Below are positions 24,481 to 32,676 of a stretch of 38,533 nucleotides of DNA, one piece after another. This DNA is from Spirochaetales bacterium (GTDB lineage Bacteria > Spirochaetota > Spirochaetia > UBA9216): positions 1 to 38,533 of the forward strand of contig JAEINK010000049.1 of NCBI GenBank assembly GCA_016342585.1, written 5' to 3'. The first letter of the stretch is position 1; each line of letters starts with the position of its first letter. The position numbers and the translations under genes are program-made. The notes under the pieces were generated by a model. It was not told the DNA's origin and did no database searches. It saw only the letters and a program-made list of their open reading frames with translations.

Positions 24481-25817
24481 CCTGCCGTTTTAATTATATC
24501 ATCTGAAATTCCGTCAAGCTTAACAAGAGATCTTCGGAACTGAAGATAATCCCACCTGGTTACAATTCCCAATAGCTTTTTATCATCCACAATTGGAAGA
24601 TGTCCAATATGGTATTTATAGAATATTCTCTCAATTTCCCTGATAGTTATAGTCGGGGAAGCTGTAATAATCTTTCTGGTCATATAGGCCTTAACCGGAG
24701 CATGCATCTGATCCGCTTTTCGCCCTTTCATAATATCCCTCAGCGATAAAAAACCTGCGATCATCCCCTCATTATCGGTGACAGGCAAGCCTGTATGTTC
24801 GATCTTCTCAAGGTATATTGAAGCCTCAAGGAGTGTTTCATTTTCATTAATACTATTCACTTCCGCTGTCATGATATCCACAGCCCTGGCTGCGGGGATC
24901 AAGGTATTCTCGAGAAAAAGACAAAAATCATCAAAAAAATGGACTCCTTCTGCTGCTTTGACTTTCGCCGAACCGGCCAGGTGGTGACCGCCCCCACCAT
25001 AGACATGAAGGATATCATGAAGGTCGATCCTCTCCTTCTGACTCCTCGCAATCAAAAGAGCTGTCTGGCTCCTTTTTATATAAAAAATGGCAAAATATGC
25101 ATCAGGATTTTCCAGATCCAGAACCTTTTCCACCACAGCGGCAAGTCCCTGGGCATTTTCCTCCAGCTCCATATAGGAAAGAAGGATCGAATGCCCCTGA
25201 ATCTCTCGTGTAACAAGGTTCTTCGTAATTGCATGGAGGATTTCCCGCTGTTCATCATCCTTAATCGTCGCCAAAAATGATTTTACAAGCTTTAGAGAGG
25301 CACCTGATTCGATCAGGAAAGCCGCGGCCCTCATATCTTCGGCTTTTACATTCTCATGAATAAATTTACCGGTATCTGCGTAAATTCCGGTAAGAGCAAT
25401 TGTCGCCTCCTCCGTGGTCAGTTCTATCCCCTGGTTCATAATCATAGTAGCAAGATGGGTTGTATTGCTTCCAAAGCTGCTCTGATGAAGAGTCGCGCCC
25501 AGAATATCACAATTCTCAGCAGGATGGTGGTCATAAATATCAATCCGGGGATCCGAATCACTTATATGTGAAAAATACTCTTTAACCCTGCCCCAGGAAG
25601 AGGTATCCAGAATTTTAATCTCTTCGATTTTCTGTCCTGCCAGATCCTTTGGATTAATAAAATCAAAATGATTCTGATACAGATTATATAGATTCCGAGC
25701 AACCGGATGAATAAGTCTGCTTTTCACAATTTTATGATCTCGAAATAGACGCTTTGCAAGAATGAGAGACCCTAAACAATCAAGGTCCATATTTGTATGA
25801 CCAATGGCAATTTTCAT
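24477..25817 (-). CDS. DHH-family phosphoesterase with DHHA1 and paired CBS domains
   Basis: The 446-residue protein has an N-terminal DHH domain (GHTNMDLDCLGS, ILDTS, YDHHPA as the DHH motif), then a DHHA1 domain ending in VYGGGGHHLAGSAKV (about 275-290). Two CBS domains follow (about 310-430, with PVTDNEGMIAGFLSLRDI and LPIVDDKKLLGIVTRWDY). In some bacteria this unit is fused to a tRNA nucleotidyltransferase. Here that part is absent. The substrate may be a short oligonucleotide or dinucleotide, and the CBS pair would sense an adenine nucleotide (family inference). There is no ribosome binding site. A perfect TATAAT lies 13 nt before the ATG. Its stop overlaps that of hisI in TTAA. Confidence 0.82.
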   Translation of the reverse strand: MKIAIGHTNMDLDCLGSLILAKRLFRDHKIVKSRLIHPVARNLYNLYQNHFDFINPKDLAGQKIEEIKILDTSSWGRVKEYFSHISDSDPRIDIYDHHPAENCDILGATLHQSSFGSNTTHLATMIMNQGIELTTEEATIALTGIYADTGKFIHENVKAEDMRAAAFLIESGASLKLVKSFLATIKDDEQREILHAITKNLVTREIQGHSILLSYMELEENAQGLAAVVEKVLDLENPDAYFAIFYIKRSQTALLIARSQKERIDLHDILHVYGGGGHHLAGSAKVKAAEGVHFFDDFCLFLENTLIPAARAVDIMTAEVNSINENETLLEASIYLEKIEHTGLPVTDNEGMIAGFLSLRDIMKGRKADQMHAPVKAYMTRKIITASPTITIREIERIFYKYHIGHLPIVDDKKLLGIVTRWDYLQFRRSLVKLDGISDDIIKTAG

Positions 25818-25929
25818 GAACTAATCATACATTATAAACCTTACTGAAAAAAGAATTATTTCTTAAATTACTGTACACTGTGATTGGTCATGAAAAATTA
25901 TAATTTTCACCTACTCTTTCCCATCAGAC

Positions 25930-25959
25930 TTGATACATTTCATCCAAATCAAATATACT
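25930..25959 (+). promoter_or_regulatory. Sigma-70-type promoter of the VOC gene
   Basis: TTGATA (25930-25935), an 18-nt spacer and TATACT (25954-25959) stand 17 nt before the VOC start codon. AAGGAG (25965-25970) lies between, so a short leader with a normal ribosome binding site is predicted. Confidence 0.6.
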
Positions 25960-25976
25960 TTTTTAAGGAGTCAGTG

Positions 25977-26375
25977 ATGAAAGTTAAACTACTTGAACAT
26001 ATCAATCTAAAGACAAAAAACATTGAAACATTAGCCATATGGTATGAAAATATTCTGGGACTCAAGAAGGGTTACAGACCCCCATTCGGTGTAGAAGGGA
26101 TCTGGCTGTATGCAGATGAAATCCCCATGATTCATCTCCTTTCTATTCCTAAAGATCTAAAGTGTGAATCGCCACGGATGGAACACTTTTGCATGCGAGC
26201 AGAGGGACTCGGTGATTTCCTGACTACATTGAAAAAAGAAGGAATTTCCTATGCAACTCAGCGGGTACCGGAGCTCAGAATCCTCCAGGTCTACATTTCT
26301 GATCCTGATGGGAATAACATGCATATAGATTTCTCACCCGAAGAGGCCGAAAAACTGGGTTATGATGGAGATTAA
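25977..26375 (+). CDS. VOC-superfamily (glyoxalase/dioxygenase-fold) protein
   Basis: This 132-residue protein has the two-module VOC fold. Module one is LLEHINLKTKNIETLAIWYENILGLKKG to IHLL, and module two is MEHFCMRAEGLGDFLTTLKKEGI to YISDPDGNNMHIDFSPEE. Likely metal ligands are His9 (LEHIN) or its neighbour, His60 (IHLL), His79-80 region (EHFC) and an Asp/Glu near the end. The substrate cannot be predicted. The start ATG 25977 is set by AAGGAG 6 nt upstream, and the frame extends further but without a ribosome binding site. It stands alone between two convergent or divergent neighbours. Confidence 0.82.
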   Translation: MKVKLLEHINLKTKNIETLAIWYENILGLKKGYRPPFGVEGIWLYADEIPMIHLLSIPKDLKCESPRMEHFCMRAEGLGDFLTTLKKEGISYATQRVPELRILQVYISDPDGNNMHIDFSPEEAEKLGYDGD

Positions 26376-26393
26376 AATATGGCAGAAATATCC

Positions 26394-26430
26394 AAAAACG
26401 AATTAATCAAATACAACAATTAAATTCGTT
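26394..26430 (-). terminator. AT-rich hairpin, possible terminator of the aldo/keto reductase transcript
   Basis: AACGAATT-AAT pairs with ATT(A)AATTCGTT (26397-26407 with 26419-26430) with one bulge. On the minus strand the stem runs straight into TTTTT. It lies just after the reductase stop. The stem is weak in GC, so the call is tentative. Confidence 0.4.
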
Positions 26431-26437
26431 ACACTAC

Positions 26438-27439
26438 TTACCTCTTTAGCACCGCCGCATAATTAAATGAGGAATTCTCCTCATTCCTGTCGGTGGCAGG
26501 TCCCGGAGCCTCGCTTAAAGCCGAAATTTCACTCCTCATTTCGGGAGACATTTCCAGTTCGGTGGAACCAAGAGAGTCCTTCATCTGATCCACATTGCGA
26601 GCACCGATCAGGGGCGCCGTGACGGCTGGATGAGAGGACACCCATTTTACGGCCAGTGAAACAGGGTTAAAATTGTGTTCTTTTGCGTATTCGGTGAATC
26701 TTTCAGCCGTACTCAGATACCTCTCATTTCCATATCTGATAGCGTACATATTATTTTTCACTATTCGGCCTGAATCCGGTTTTACGGTTTTGCTGTATTT
26801 ACCCGAAAGTAATCAGGCTCCCAGGGGGCTGTATGGTGTAACGGCTATATTTTCACTCAAAGCCATGGGAAAAATCTCAACTTCCGCCTGCCTTTTCACC
26901 AGGTTGTACATTGGCTGAATACACTTAAATTCAGTGAGACCATTTTTCCAGGCGGCCCCTTGAGCCTTCATAAACTGCCAGGCTGCAAAATTACTTGCCC
27001 CGGCATAGAGGATCTTTCCGGATCTGACCATATCATCAAGCGCCCGCATGGTCTCGCCAATGGGGGTACTATCATCAAAACGATGAATAAAGAAAATATC
27101 AATATAATCGGTTTTGAGTCTTTTCAGACTTTCATGCAGGGAATCAAAGAGGTGTCTTCTGGAGGCTCCCCGGTCATTCACATCATCACCAAAAGGAAAA
27201 AATGCCTTGGTTGTGAGGATCAGCTTCTTTCGTTCTTTACCCATAAAATCACCAAGGAAAGTTTCGGCAATCCCCATCTGATAAACATTTGCACAATCAA
27301 AAAAATTTATCCCTGCATCCAGGGCTGTCTTATACATGGCAGAGGAGGTGCTTTTATCAGCATCGCCCCCAAACGACATTGTTCCAAAGCATAACTCGGA
27401 AACTTTAATTCCGGTATTTCCTAAAAATCTATATTCCAT
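26438..27439 (-). pseudogene. Aldo/keto reductase interrupted by one in-frame TGA
   Basis: The full frame of 334 codons encodes a standard aldo/keto reductase. It has the N-terminal LGNTGIKVSELCFGTMSFGG, the tetrad regions NFFDCANVYQMG, LTTKAF and FFIHRFDD, NAAWQF-type SNFAAWQF, and a C-terminal PLIGARNVDQMKDSLG. A single TGA at 26813-26815 interrupts it at codon 209, in SPLGA-stop-LLSGKYS. Relatives have Gly there (SPLGGGLLTGKY), so one G-to-T change (GGA to TGA) explains it. The two halves would otherwise be read as 208- and 107-residue products. The C-terminal NADPH-binding part is lost in the first. AGGAG precedes the ATG at 27439, and the gene begins 25 nt after the VWA gene. Confidence 0.85.
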
Positions 27440-27464
27440 CTTTAACTCCTGAAGTATTTATATT

Positions 27465-29816
27465 TTATAAGCTTTCCAGAAAAATCTGGGTGGCACTTAC
27501 GATTTCACCGGTTTCCACATGAATAATGCGGCCGAAAACTATGGTCCGGGGACCTGCCGGGATAATTGTTCCTGTTATAATGTATTGGGCACTTAAGAGC
27601 TCTCCCACTTCAATGGCCGCATCAGTATCCATAAGACCGGTCATGGATAGTTTCTGCTCGGCAATTATATCATCCAGCGTCTCCCGTTCGACAAGACGGA
27701 CACTCTCCAGCTCCGCAAAGGCAATCCTTGCGGTTTCATCAACAAAGGTTAAGAAGGAGGGGTCTATCTCCTCCCCTGCCGTAAATCCCAGAAGGGCGGC
27801 CGTTCCTATTGAACTTGAATCGAAAACAAGACTCATCTCCCGGAAAAGACCATCCAGGCGTCCCATCAGCTCTTCCGTATTGCCACCAAGAATACCACCA
27901 CCTTCCGGCTCAGGCTCTTCCATGGGTGTCAAAAATGAAGGGCCAATGGCCTCCTCAAGGATTCCTTTATAGCTTTCAAGAATAGATAGCTGATCTTCAA
28001 AGATCTCATCATCATCAAGCCTCATGGAACTGTTTTCAAGTTCGGAAAGGAGGTTCAGGCAGGTCTCCCTGGCCCTTAACAATTTCCCGTAAAATGCCAT
28101 CTCCCCCTCACTTCCCGGTTCAATTTCATTCTGGGTCTCCATGGCACTATAAAAAATAGAACCTATTTCGATAATTCCCTCGGCAAAATTAAGCATGGTT
28201 CCGGACTGAAGTACAACGCCATTGGAAATACCGTTCACAGGTTCCAGGGCTGTGGAGATCTCAAGGCCGACGACCCGGGGCTCTAGCTCAACTCTCTCTC
28301 CGGAAATATTTGTATAGGAAAGGTTAAACCGGATAAGAGGTAAAGCGTCTCCATGGACAACCCCATTTTCCAACAGTGGGGTCCGGTATTTTAACAGAAT
28401 AGTTTCATAATCCTTTAAATGGAGAGTCGGCAGGGAATAGAAAACATGATTCCCCTCGACTCTATGATTATACCCCCAGGTATCCACAAACTGACAGCCC
28501 GAGAGCAACTCAACCTCTATCTCCAGATCGAAGGCGGCGGGAACAACCATTCTATCGAATTCTGTACCAAAAATCTTACCCATCTCTTCTTCATCTGATA
28601 TAAATCTCGAACTTCCGCCCCCTTCCCTGGCAAGGTTCCGCATTAACTCCACATCAAAACCGATACCCACACCAATAGTAGAAATATTTATACCCATATC
28701 CCGGTAGGTCCCGGCCAGTTGATATAGGACATTCTTCTCTTCCCGTTTTGATCTGTCCGTCTTATAAATAAAAGAAGTTACTTCCTTCTGATAATTTCCA
28801 TCTCCAGCGGGTACACTCCCTTCAAAATGGCTGTACTCATCTCCATTTTTAACTTCGACCTGATAATTATATTCATCCTGAAGCTCTTCCCAATAAGAAT
28901 AGTGATCAACAATCACCTTATAGGTTCCCGCCGTGGCCTGTCCCTCGCCCCAGAAGATATTCTCTACAGGTTTTGAGGTTTCTCCGCCGACATTCATATC
29001 GACATCGAGCATACCGCCAGTGGAGTCTCCAGGAGTGCCATAATATATCTCTTCCTCTTTTGGAGTTACCAAATGAAGGTCCAGATCATTCCGGTTGTTC
29101 CACAAGAGCGACACCCTTATATCACCCGATTTCGCGCCCTCCCTGGCAAGACGGGCAGAAAACTCGGTACCGTCGGACATAAAGAGAACCCGGTTGATAT
29201 AATCATTTCGATAATTGGCAAGAACCTGTTCATACCCGCTCTCAAGTCCTTTTTCAAGGTTACTTCCACCGGAAGGTACCAGATTGAGAACTGCCTCCAG
29301 AAAACTTTCCCTTTTAGCCTTCGAATCCATTTTTGTAGAGGGGAAAATTACCCTTGCATCGTCGTTAAACTCTACAAGGGATACATAATCCCTGTTCCTG
29401 ACCTGATCAATAAAAACACCAAAAGCTTTTTTAACCCATTCAATCTTATCTTCATCTTTCATGGATGAACTATTATCAATGACAAAAGCCAGGTTCATGG
29501 GAGGAAGAAGATCATAGGGAACTGACTCTCCCTGTATTCCTATCTGAAGGATCCCTTCCGAACCAAAGGAAGAGACCTGACTGTTTCCGGTATAAAGGTA
29601 GACACCCAAATCATCATCCGGTAATGGATAGGAATAATCTATTGAAGCAATATAGGCTTCAGGATAGATCTCCTCGGGGGGAATTATTATCCCCTGGCCG
29701 GCAAGATATCGTCCCCTCGTTGAGGAGGCGGCGGACTCCTGGGAGCCACCGGCAAAAAGATGTGAGAAGGAGACAATTAAAAACAAAATGGAAATGCAGG
29801 AAATTAATTTGTTCAT
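27465..29816 (-). CDS. Exported VWA-domain protein with an inserted YfaP/DUF2135-like domain and a CsgG-like C-terminus
   Basis: The 783-residue protein starts with a signal peptide (about 1-22, then AGGSQES). A von Willebrand A domain begins near 105. MIDAS residues are Asp114, Ser116 and Ser118 (DNSSS), Ser185 in SGGSN where Thr is usual, and Asp215 (FMSDGTEF). The VWA fold is interrupted at about 232-352 by a beta domain resembling DUF2135/YfaP (SLLWNNRNDLDLHLVTP, YYGTP, GGMLDVDMN, AGTYKVIVDHY). It resumes with INISTIGVGIGFDVELM to about 420. Beta and helical regions follow. The last 101 residues (683-783) resemble CsgG/LpoB-type domains (LVERETLDDIIAEQ, YIITGTI, VETGEIV). There is no lipobox cysteine. 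It is probably a periplasmic adhesion or assembly protein with unknown partners. Confidence 0.78.
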   Translation of the reverse strand: MNKLISCISILFLIVSFSHLFAGGSQESAASSTRGRYLAGQGIIIPPEEIYPEAYIASIDYSYPLPDDDLGVYLYTGNSQVSSFGSEGILQIGIQGESVPYDLLPPMNLAFVIDNSSSMKDEDKIEWVKKAFGVFIDQVRNRDYVSLVEFNDDARVIFPSTKMDSKAKRESFLEAVLNLVPSGGSNLEKGLESGYEQVLANYRNDYINRVLFMSDGTEFSARLAREGAKSGDIRVSLLWNNRNDLDLHLVTPKEEEIYYGTPGDSTGGMLDVDMNVGGETSKPVENIFWGEGQATAGTYKVIVDHYSYWEELQDEYNYQVEVKNGDEYSHFEGSVPAGDGNYQKEVTSFIYKTDRSKREEKNVLYQLAGTYRDMGINISTIGVGIGFDVELMRNLAREGGGSSRFISDEEEMGKIFGTEFDRMVVPAAFDLEIEVELLSGCQFVDTWGYNHRVEGNHVFYSLPTLHLKDYETILLKYRTPLLENGVVHGDALPLIRFNLSYTNISGERVELEPRVVGLEISTALEPVNGISNGVVLQSGTMLNFAEGIIEIGSIFYSAMETQNEIEPGSEGEMAFYGKLLRARETCLNLLSELENSSMRLDDDEIFEDQLSILESYKGILEEAIGPSFLTPMEEPEPEGGGILGGNTEELMGRLDGLFREMSLVFDSSSIGTAALLGFTAGEEIDPSFLTFVDETARIAFAELESVRLVERETLDDIIAEQKLSMTGLMDTDAAIEVGELLSAQYIITGTIIPAGPRTIVFGRIIHVETGEIVSATQIFLESL

Positions 29817-29822
29817 AATTTT

Positions 29823-29851
29823 ATCTTATGAAATCCTTTGATGGTTGTAAA
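29823..29851 (-). promoter_or_regulatory. Strong promoter-like pair directly before the VWA gene
   Basis: On the minus strand TTTACA (29851-29846), a 17-nt spacer and TAAGAT (29828-29823) each match consensus at 5 of 6 bases. TAAGAT ends exactly 6 nt before the ATG, which predicts a leaderless mRNA. Confidence 0.6.
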
Positions 29852-29869
29852 GTTTTTTCTAAAATATGA

Positions 29870-29897
29870 TTGCCCTGTGATTTTATCAGATTATACT
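29870..29897 (+). promoter_or_regulatory. Candidate promoter of the two-gene envelope operon
   Basis: TTGCCC (29870-29875), a 16-nt spacer and TATACT (29892-29897) lie about 60 nt before the first ATG of the operon. It is back to back with the VWA promoter, leaving 18 nt between the two -35 boxes. Confidence 0.45.
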
Positions 29898-29957
29898 TAA
29901 ATAAAAGTGTATACACACCTTCGCCTTTCAGCAAAAATAAAAATCAGGAGATATAAA

Positions 29958-30290
29958 ATGGAGTTTAAAAATTTCCCCATGGTCGTTGTATCCGTCTTAT
30001 GCTTATTTCTGATGGTACTCCTTGTGATTAATATGCTTGAAAATCATCACTATGAGAAAATACTTGTTGATCGGGCAGAAACCATAATTAATCAGCGAAT
30101 GAAAGAACTTGAGATGCGATTTGAAACCACAGCAGAAAATGGCAGGACAGCATTTTCGGAGATCGATCAGATCCTGACAAATGAAGCGACCTCGGTTGAA
30201 GAAGCCCGGGAACTTATCGGAGAACTGGACATAAGATTGAAGGAGGCGGATGAACTCATAACCATTCTCTCTTATCATGGAGCAGAATAA
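29958..30290 (+). CDS. Small single-pass membrane protein with a coiled coil, unknown function
   Basis: The 110-residue product has one N-terminal transmembrane helix (about 5-26, FPMVVVSVLCLFLMVLLVIN). The rest is charged and helical, with heptad-like spacing from about 30 to 105 (ILVDRAETIINQRMKELEMR onwards), so it should form a coiled coil, probably on the periplasmic side. I recognise no family. ATG 29958 is fixed by CAGGAG 7 nt upstream; an upstream in-frame codon at 29907 has no ribosome binding site. Its TAA shares a base with the ATG of the next gene (TAATG), so the two are translationally coupled. It is divergent from the exported VWA gene and may work with it (inference). Confidence 0.75.
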   Translation: MEFKNFPMVVVSVLCLFLMVLLVINMLENHHYEKILVDRAETIINQRMKELEMRFETTAENGRTAFSEIDQILTNEATSVEEARELIGELDIRLKEADELITILSYHGAE

Positions 30291-31048
30291 TGAATAAAAG
30301 CAGGCTTATACTCATCATGATTTTTAGTATCCTGAATCTGGCAGGAAATCCATTAGAACTCCTAACAGCATCGCCCTTTGAACCCGAGGAATCCTTAAGC
30401 TACGGCGAATTTATTACGGGACTCGATGACTATCTTGAAAATGATTCTTCAGATGACCTTGAAAAACTGGAAACCCTCTATTCCACCCTCACGGAGGTAA
30501 GTTCATGGAGAATTACCAGCACCATCGAAACTTACTATCAAAAGGGAGAAGGTGACAGACCCTCGGCATCGAACCTTGATAGAAATCTCCGGTATACCCT
30601 CATCCTTGAACAGATATATAAAAGGATCGATGAGATTAAAATTCGTACAGCGGTACTTCTCCACGATTCCATGACACCTCTTCCGGATTTATCAACCGCA
30701 CTTAAAACCAATATCGATAAAATGGAGTCCTACAATCAGGATCTTAAGATGGCAGTAGAAACTGCAGAGACAAGCTTTGAGGATATGATCGAAATTCGGA
30801 ATGATTACCTAAAGATTATCGATTTGCAAAGAGAGCTGATAAGGGCAGAGCTTAGATCAAGGGGACCTGAGGCGATAATCCTGGCCGGGGCAGGCATCAG
30901 CGGGGTATCTGAGGGAGAATCTTTTATAACAGCCCAGGCCGGATTTCTCTACAGCCTGGGACTTATAGATATTGGAATCTCCGCCCATTCAGGCCTGGAA
31001 GGTCAGATATTCGGGGCCTCACTCCTCCTGGGAGTTAATATCAAATAG
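30290..31048 (+). CDS. Exported, mostly helical protein with a glycine-rich beta C-terminus, unknown function
   Basis: The 252-residue protein has a signal peptide or signal anchor (about 1-19, or up to 28). A long helical part follows, roughly 35-200, including several charged amphipathic helices (ILEQIYKRIDEIKIRTAVLL). The last 50 residues differ: they are Gly-, Ala- and Ser-rich beta strands (ILAGAGISGVSEGESF to FGASLLLGVNIK) like membrane-inserting hairpins of outer-membrane proteins. I recognise no family. It is coupled to the preceding coiled-coil protein through a TAATG overlap. A role bridging the periplasm to the outer membrane would suit both proteins, but that is only a structural guess. 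Confidence 0.68.
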   Translation: MNKSRLILIMIFSILNLAGNPLELLTASPFEPEESLSYGEFITGLDDYLENDSSDDLEKLETLYSTLTEVSSWRITSTIETYYQKGEGDRPSASNLDRNLRYTLILEQIYKRIDEIKIRTAVLLHDSMTPLPDLSTALKTNIDKMESYNQDLKMAVETAETSFEDMIEIRNDYLKIIDLQRELIRAELRSRGPEAIILAGAGISGVSEGESFITAQAGFLYSLGLIDIGISAHSGLEGQIFGASLLLGVNIK

Positions 31049-31065
31049 AACCCTTTATTAAATTT

Positions 31066-31806
31066 CTATTTGTCGAATTTATAGACCAAAGTCTCCCACA
31101 CAAGCTCATATCCCACCTTAAGAGCAATGGATGAAGAGCCTTTATTTTCACGGGAAGTTCGATAAAAAGGAAAATGACCATTTTCCATACAACCCCTTGT
31201 AACCGATGAAACAGCTGCAACCCCGAGGCCTTTTTTCCTATGTTCCTTATGGACAAGAATTCCCGTATCTCCCAGCCCATTTTCCCACAACCTGTATCCC
31301 GCATAAACAACGGGAACCCCGTCTTTATATACCATATGAATTTCTTCATCGGGATCATCAAGCATTATCAGCGCATCCTCAATATCCTCTTCCGTACAGG
31401 AATCGAGAAAAACCTGAAGCGGAGGATGATCGGAAGGATCCATCTTTCTAATCTCATAACCTTCGGCTATGTGAATTTCCGGAAAGGATTTTTTATTGTA
31501 TATATAGTGTGGATAGACCTCATCAAGTCGTAAATTAGGAAAGTTTTTTTTGAGTTGATCATAATTCAAAGTGATCGATCCGTCATTGCTTATATCTTTC
31601 AATAAAGGAAGAGAATCTTTACCCGAAGAAATGAAGGTGTGTCCAAACAATTCTGTAATGTAGATCAGGGGTTCTTTATCCAATCCTTCCGAATATCTGA
31701 AATTCGTTCCCGGTTTAAAGAATACATCTTCGGAACAATTATAAAATTTACTCCGATTTTTAATAATCACATCTTCAATTTTTTTACTGATTTTTCTATC
31801 ATTCAT
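31066..31806 (-). CDS. GNAT-family N-acetyltransferase
   Basis: The C-terminal half (about 115-240) is a GCN5-related acetyltransferase. It contains a beta strand DTGILVHKEHRKKGLGVAAV with the acetyl-CoA pyrophosphate loop R-K-K-G-L-G, then SRENKGSSSIALKVGYELV, the usual end of the fold. The N-terminal 110 residues resemble the less conserved partner domain of two-domain GNAT proteins of this length. The acceptor substrate is unknown. AAGGGG lies 7 nt before the ATG. It converges on the envelope operon, with 17 nt between stops, and is divergent from the methyltransferase gene. Confidence 0.85.
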   Translation of the reverse strand: MNDRKISKKIEDVIIKNRSKFYNCSEDVFFKPGTNFRYSEGLDKEPLIYITELFGHTFISSGKDSLPLLKDISNDGSITLNYDQLKKNFPNLRLDEVYPHYIYNKKSFPEIHIAEGYEIRKMDPSDHPPLQVFLDSCTEEDIEDALIMLDDPDEEIHMVYKDGVPVVYAGYRLWENGLGDTGILVHKEHRKKGLGVAAVSSVTRGCMENGHFPFYRTSRENKGSSSIALKVGYELVWETLVYKFDK

Positions 31807-31973
31807 TTTTAGGCCCCTTGAGATTGTTTTATTGTGTAAAAACCTTCCGGCTATTTAAGGGGCACCCCTTCTCTTCAACCTGATTGAATGGTTATAAAAA
31901 TACTATAAATCAGAATTCCCGGATTATCAATTTAAAAGTATGGTATATTTATTTAATCAGGAGGAAGATTAGT

Positions 31974-32669
31974 ATGCCGGAAATGATGGAGATATATAAG
32001 GGTTACGCCCCTCAATACGATGAGCTAGTGAATGCCGAAGATTATGAAAATAATTTCTCTAACTTCCTTTTATCAGAGTTCGACTGGAGCGGAAGTATTG
32101 TCATGGAGGCAGGAATCGGGACGGGACGGGTCTCGAAGATCTACCTTGACCAGATTACCTTTCTGTACGGATTCGACAGGGAACCCCATATGTTAAAAGC
32201 TGCCGGGAGAAATCTGTCAAAATGGAGTGATAAAGTTAAAATAGCGGAAGGTGATAACATCGCTCTTCCTTCAATCAGTAAAAAGGCAGATATTTTCATC
32301 GAAGGATGGAGCTTCGGTCACACGATGATCGAAAATAAAGGAACCATGGCTGAAACCTTTGATCGGATCTTTGCGTCTGTAAAAACAAACCTGAGGAGTG
32401 GTGGACGATTTGTCATCATCGAAACCATGGGAACAAACGTTCTCACGGCCGCCCCGCCGATTCAGGAACTCGCAGACTTCTATTCAATCCTTCAGAATAA
32501 ATACGGTTTCAAACAGGAAGTAATTTCTACCGATTACAGATTTGAATCTCTAAAAGAGGCTGTGAGAATCTGCGGGTTTTTCTTTGGAGAAGAGATGGCC
32601 AAAGAGATTCAAGAAAAAGGTTCACCCATAGTAGGAGAATATACAGGGCTTTTTCATCTGACCGTATAA
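31974..32669 (+). CDS. Class I SAM-dependent methyltransferase
   Basis: The 231-residue protein has a Rossmann methyltransferase fold. It contains YKGYAPQYDELV at the start, motif I VMEAGIGTGRVSKIYL, an acidic GFDREPHML at the end of strand 2, the motif II region ALPSISKKADIFIEGWSFGH, and a LRSGGRFVIIET strand 5. The substrate is not evident, and small-molecule methylation is likely given the size. ATG 31974 has CAGGAGG 9 nt upstream, and the open frame before it lacks a ribosome binding site. It converges on the DHH phosphoesterase gene with 7 nt between stops, so the two transcripts end in the same place. Confidence 0.88.
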   Translation: MPEMMEIYKGYAPQYDELVNAEDYENNFSNFLLSEFDWSGSIVMEAGIGTGRVSKIYLDQITFLYGFDREPHMLKAAGRNLSKWSDKVKIAEGDNIALPSISKKADIFIEGWSFGHTMIENKGTMAETFDRIFASVKTNLRSGGRFVIIETMGTNVLTAAPPIQELADFYSILQNKYGFKQEVISTDYRFESLKEAVRICGFFFGEEMAKEIQEKGSPIVGEYTGLFHLTV

Positions 32670-32676
32670 CCAATTT

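Noticed and set aside
26813..26815. TGA as selenocysteine codon
   Set aside because: The position is a glycine next to the cofactor loop in relatives, not a redox residue, and I see no recognisable SECIS-like hairpin directly after it.
27526..27972. Plus-strand frame of 148 codons opposite the VWA gene
   Set aside because: Its Ser/Pro/Arg-rich product is an antisense shadow of the conserved CsgG-like and linker coding sequence.
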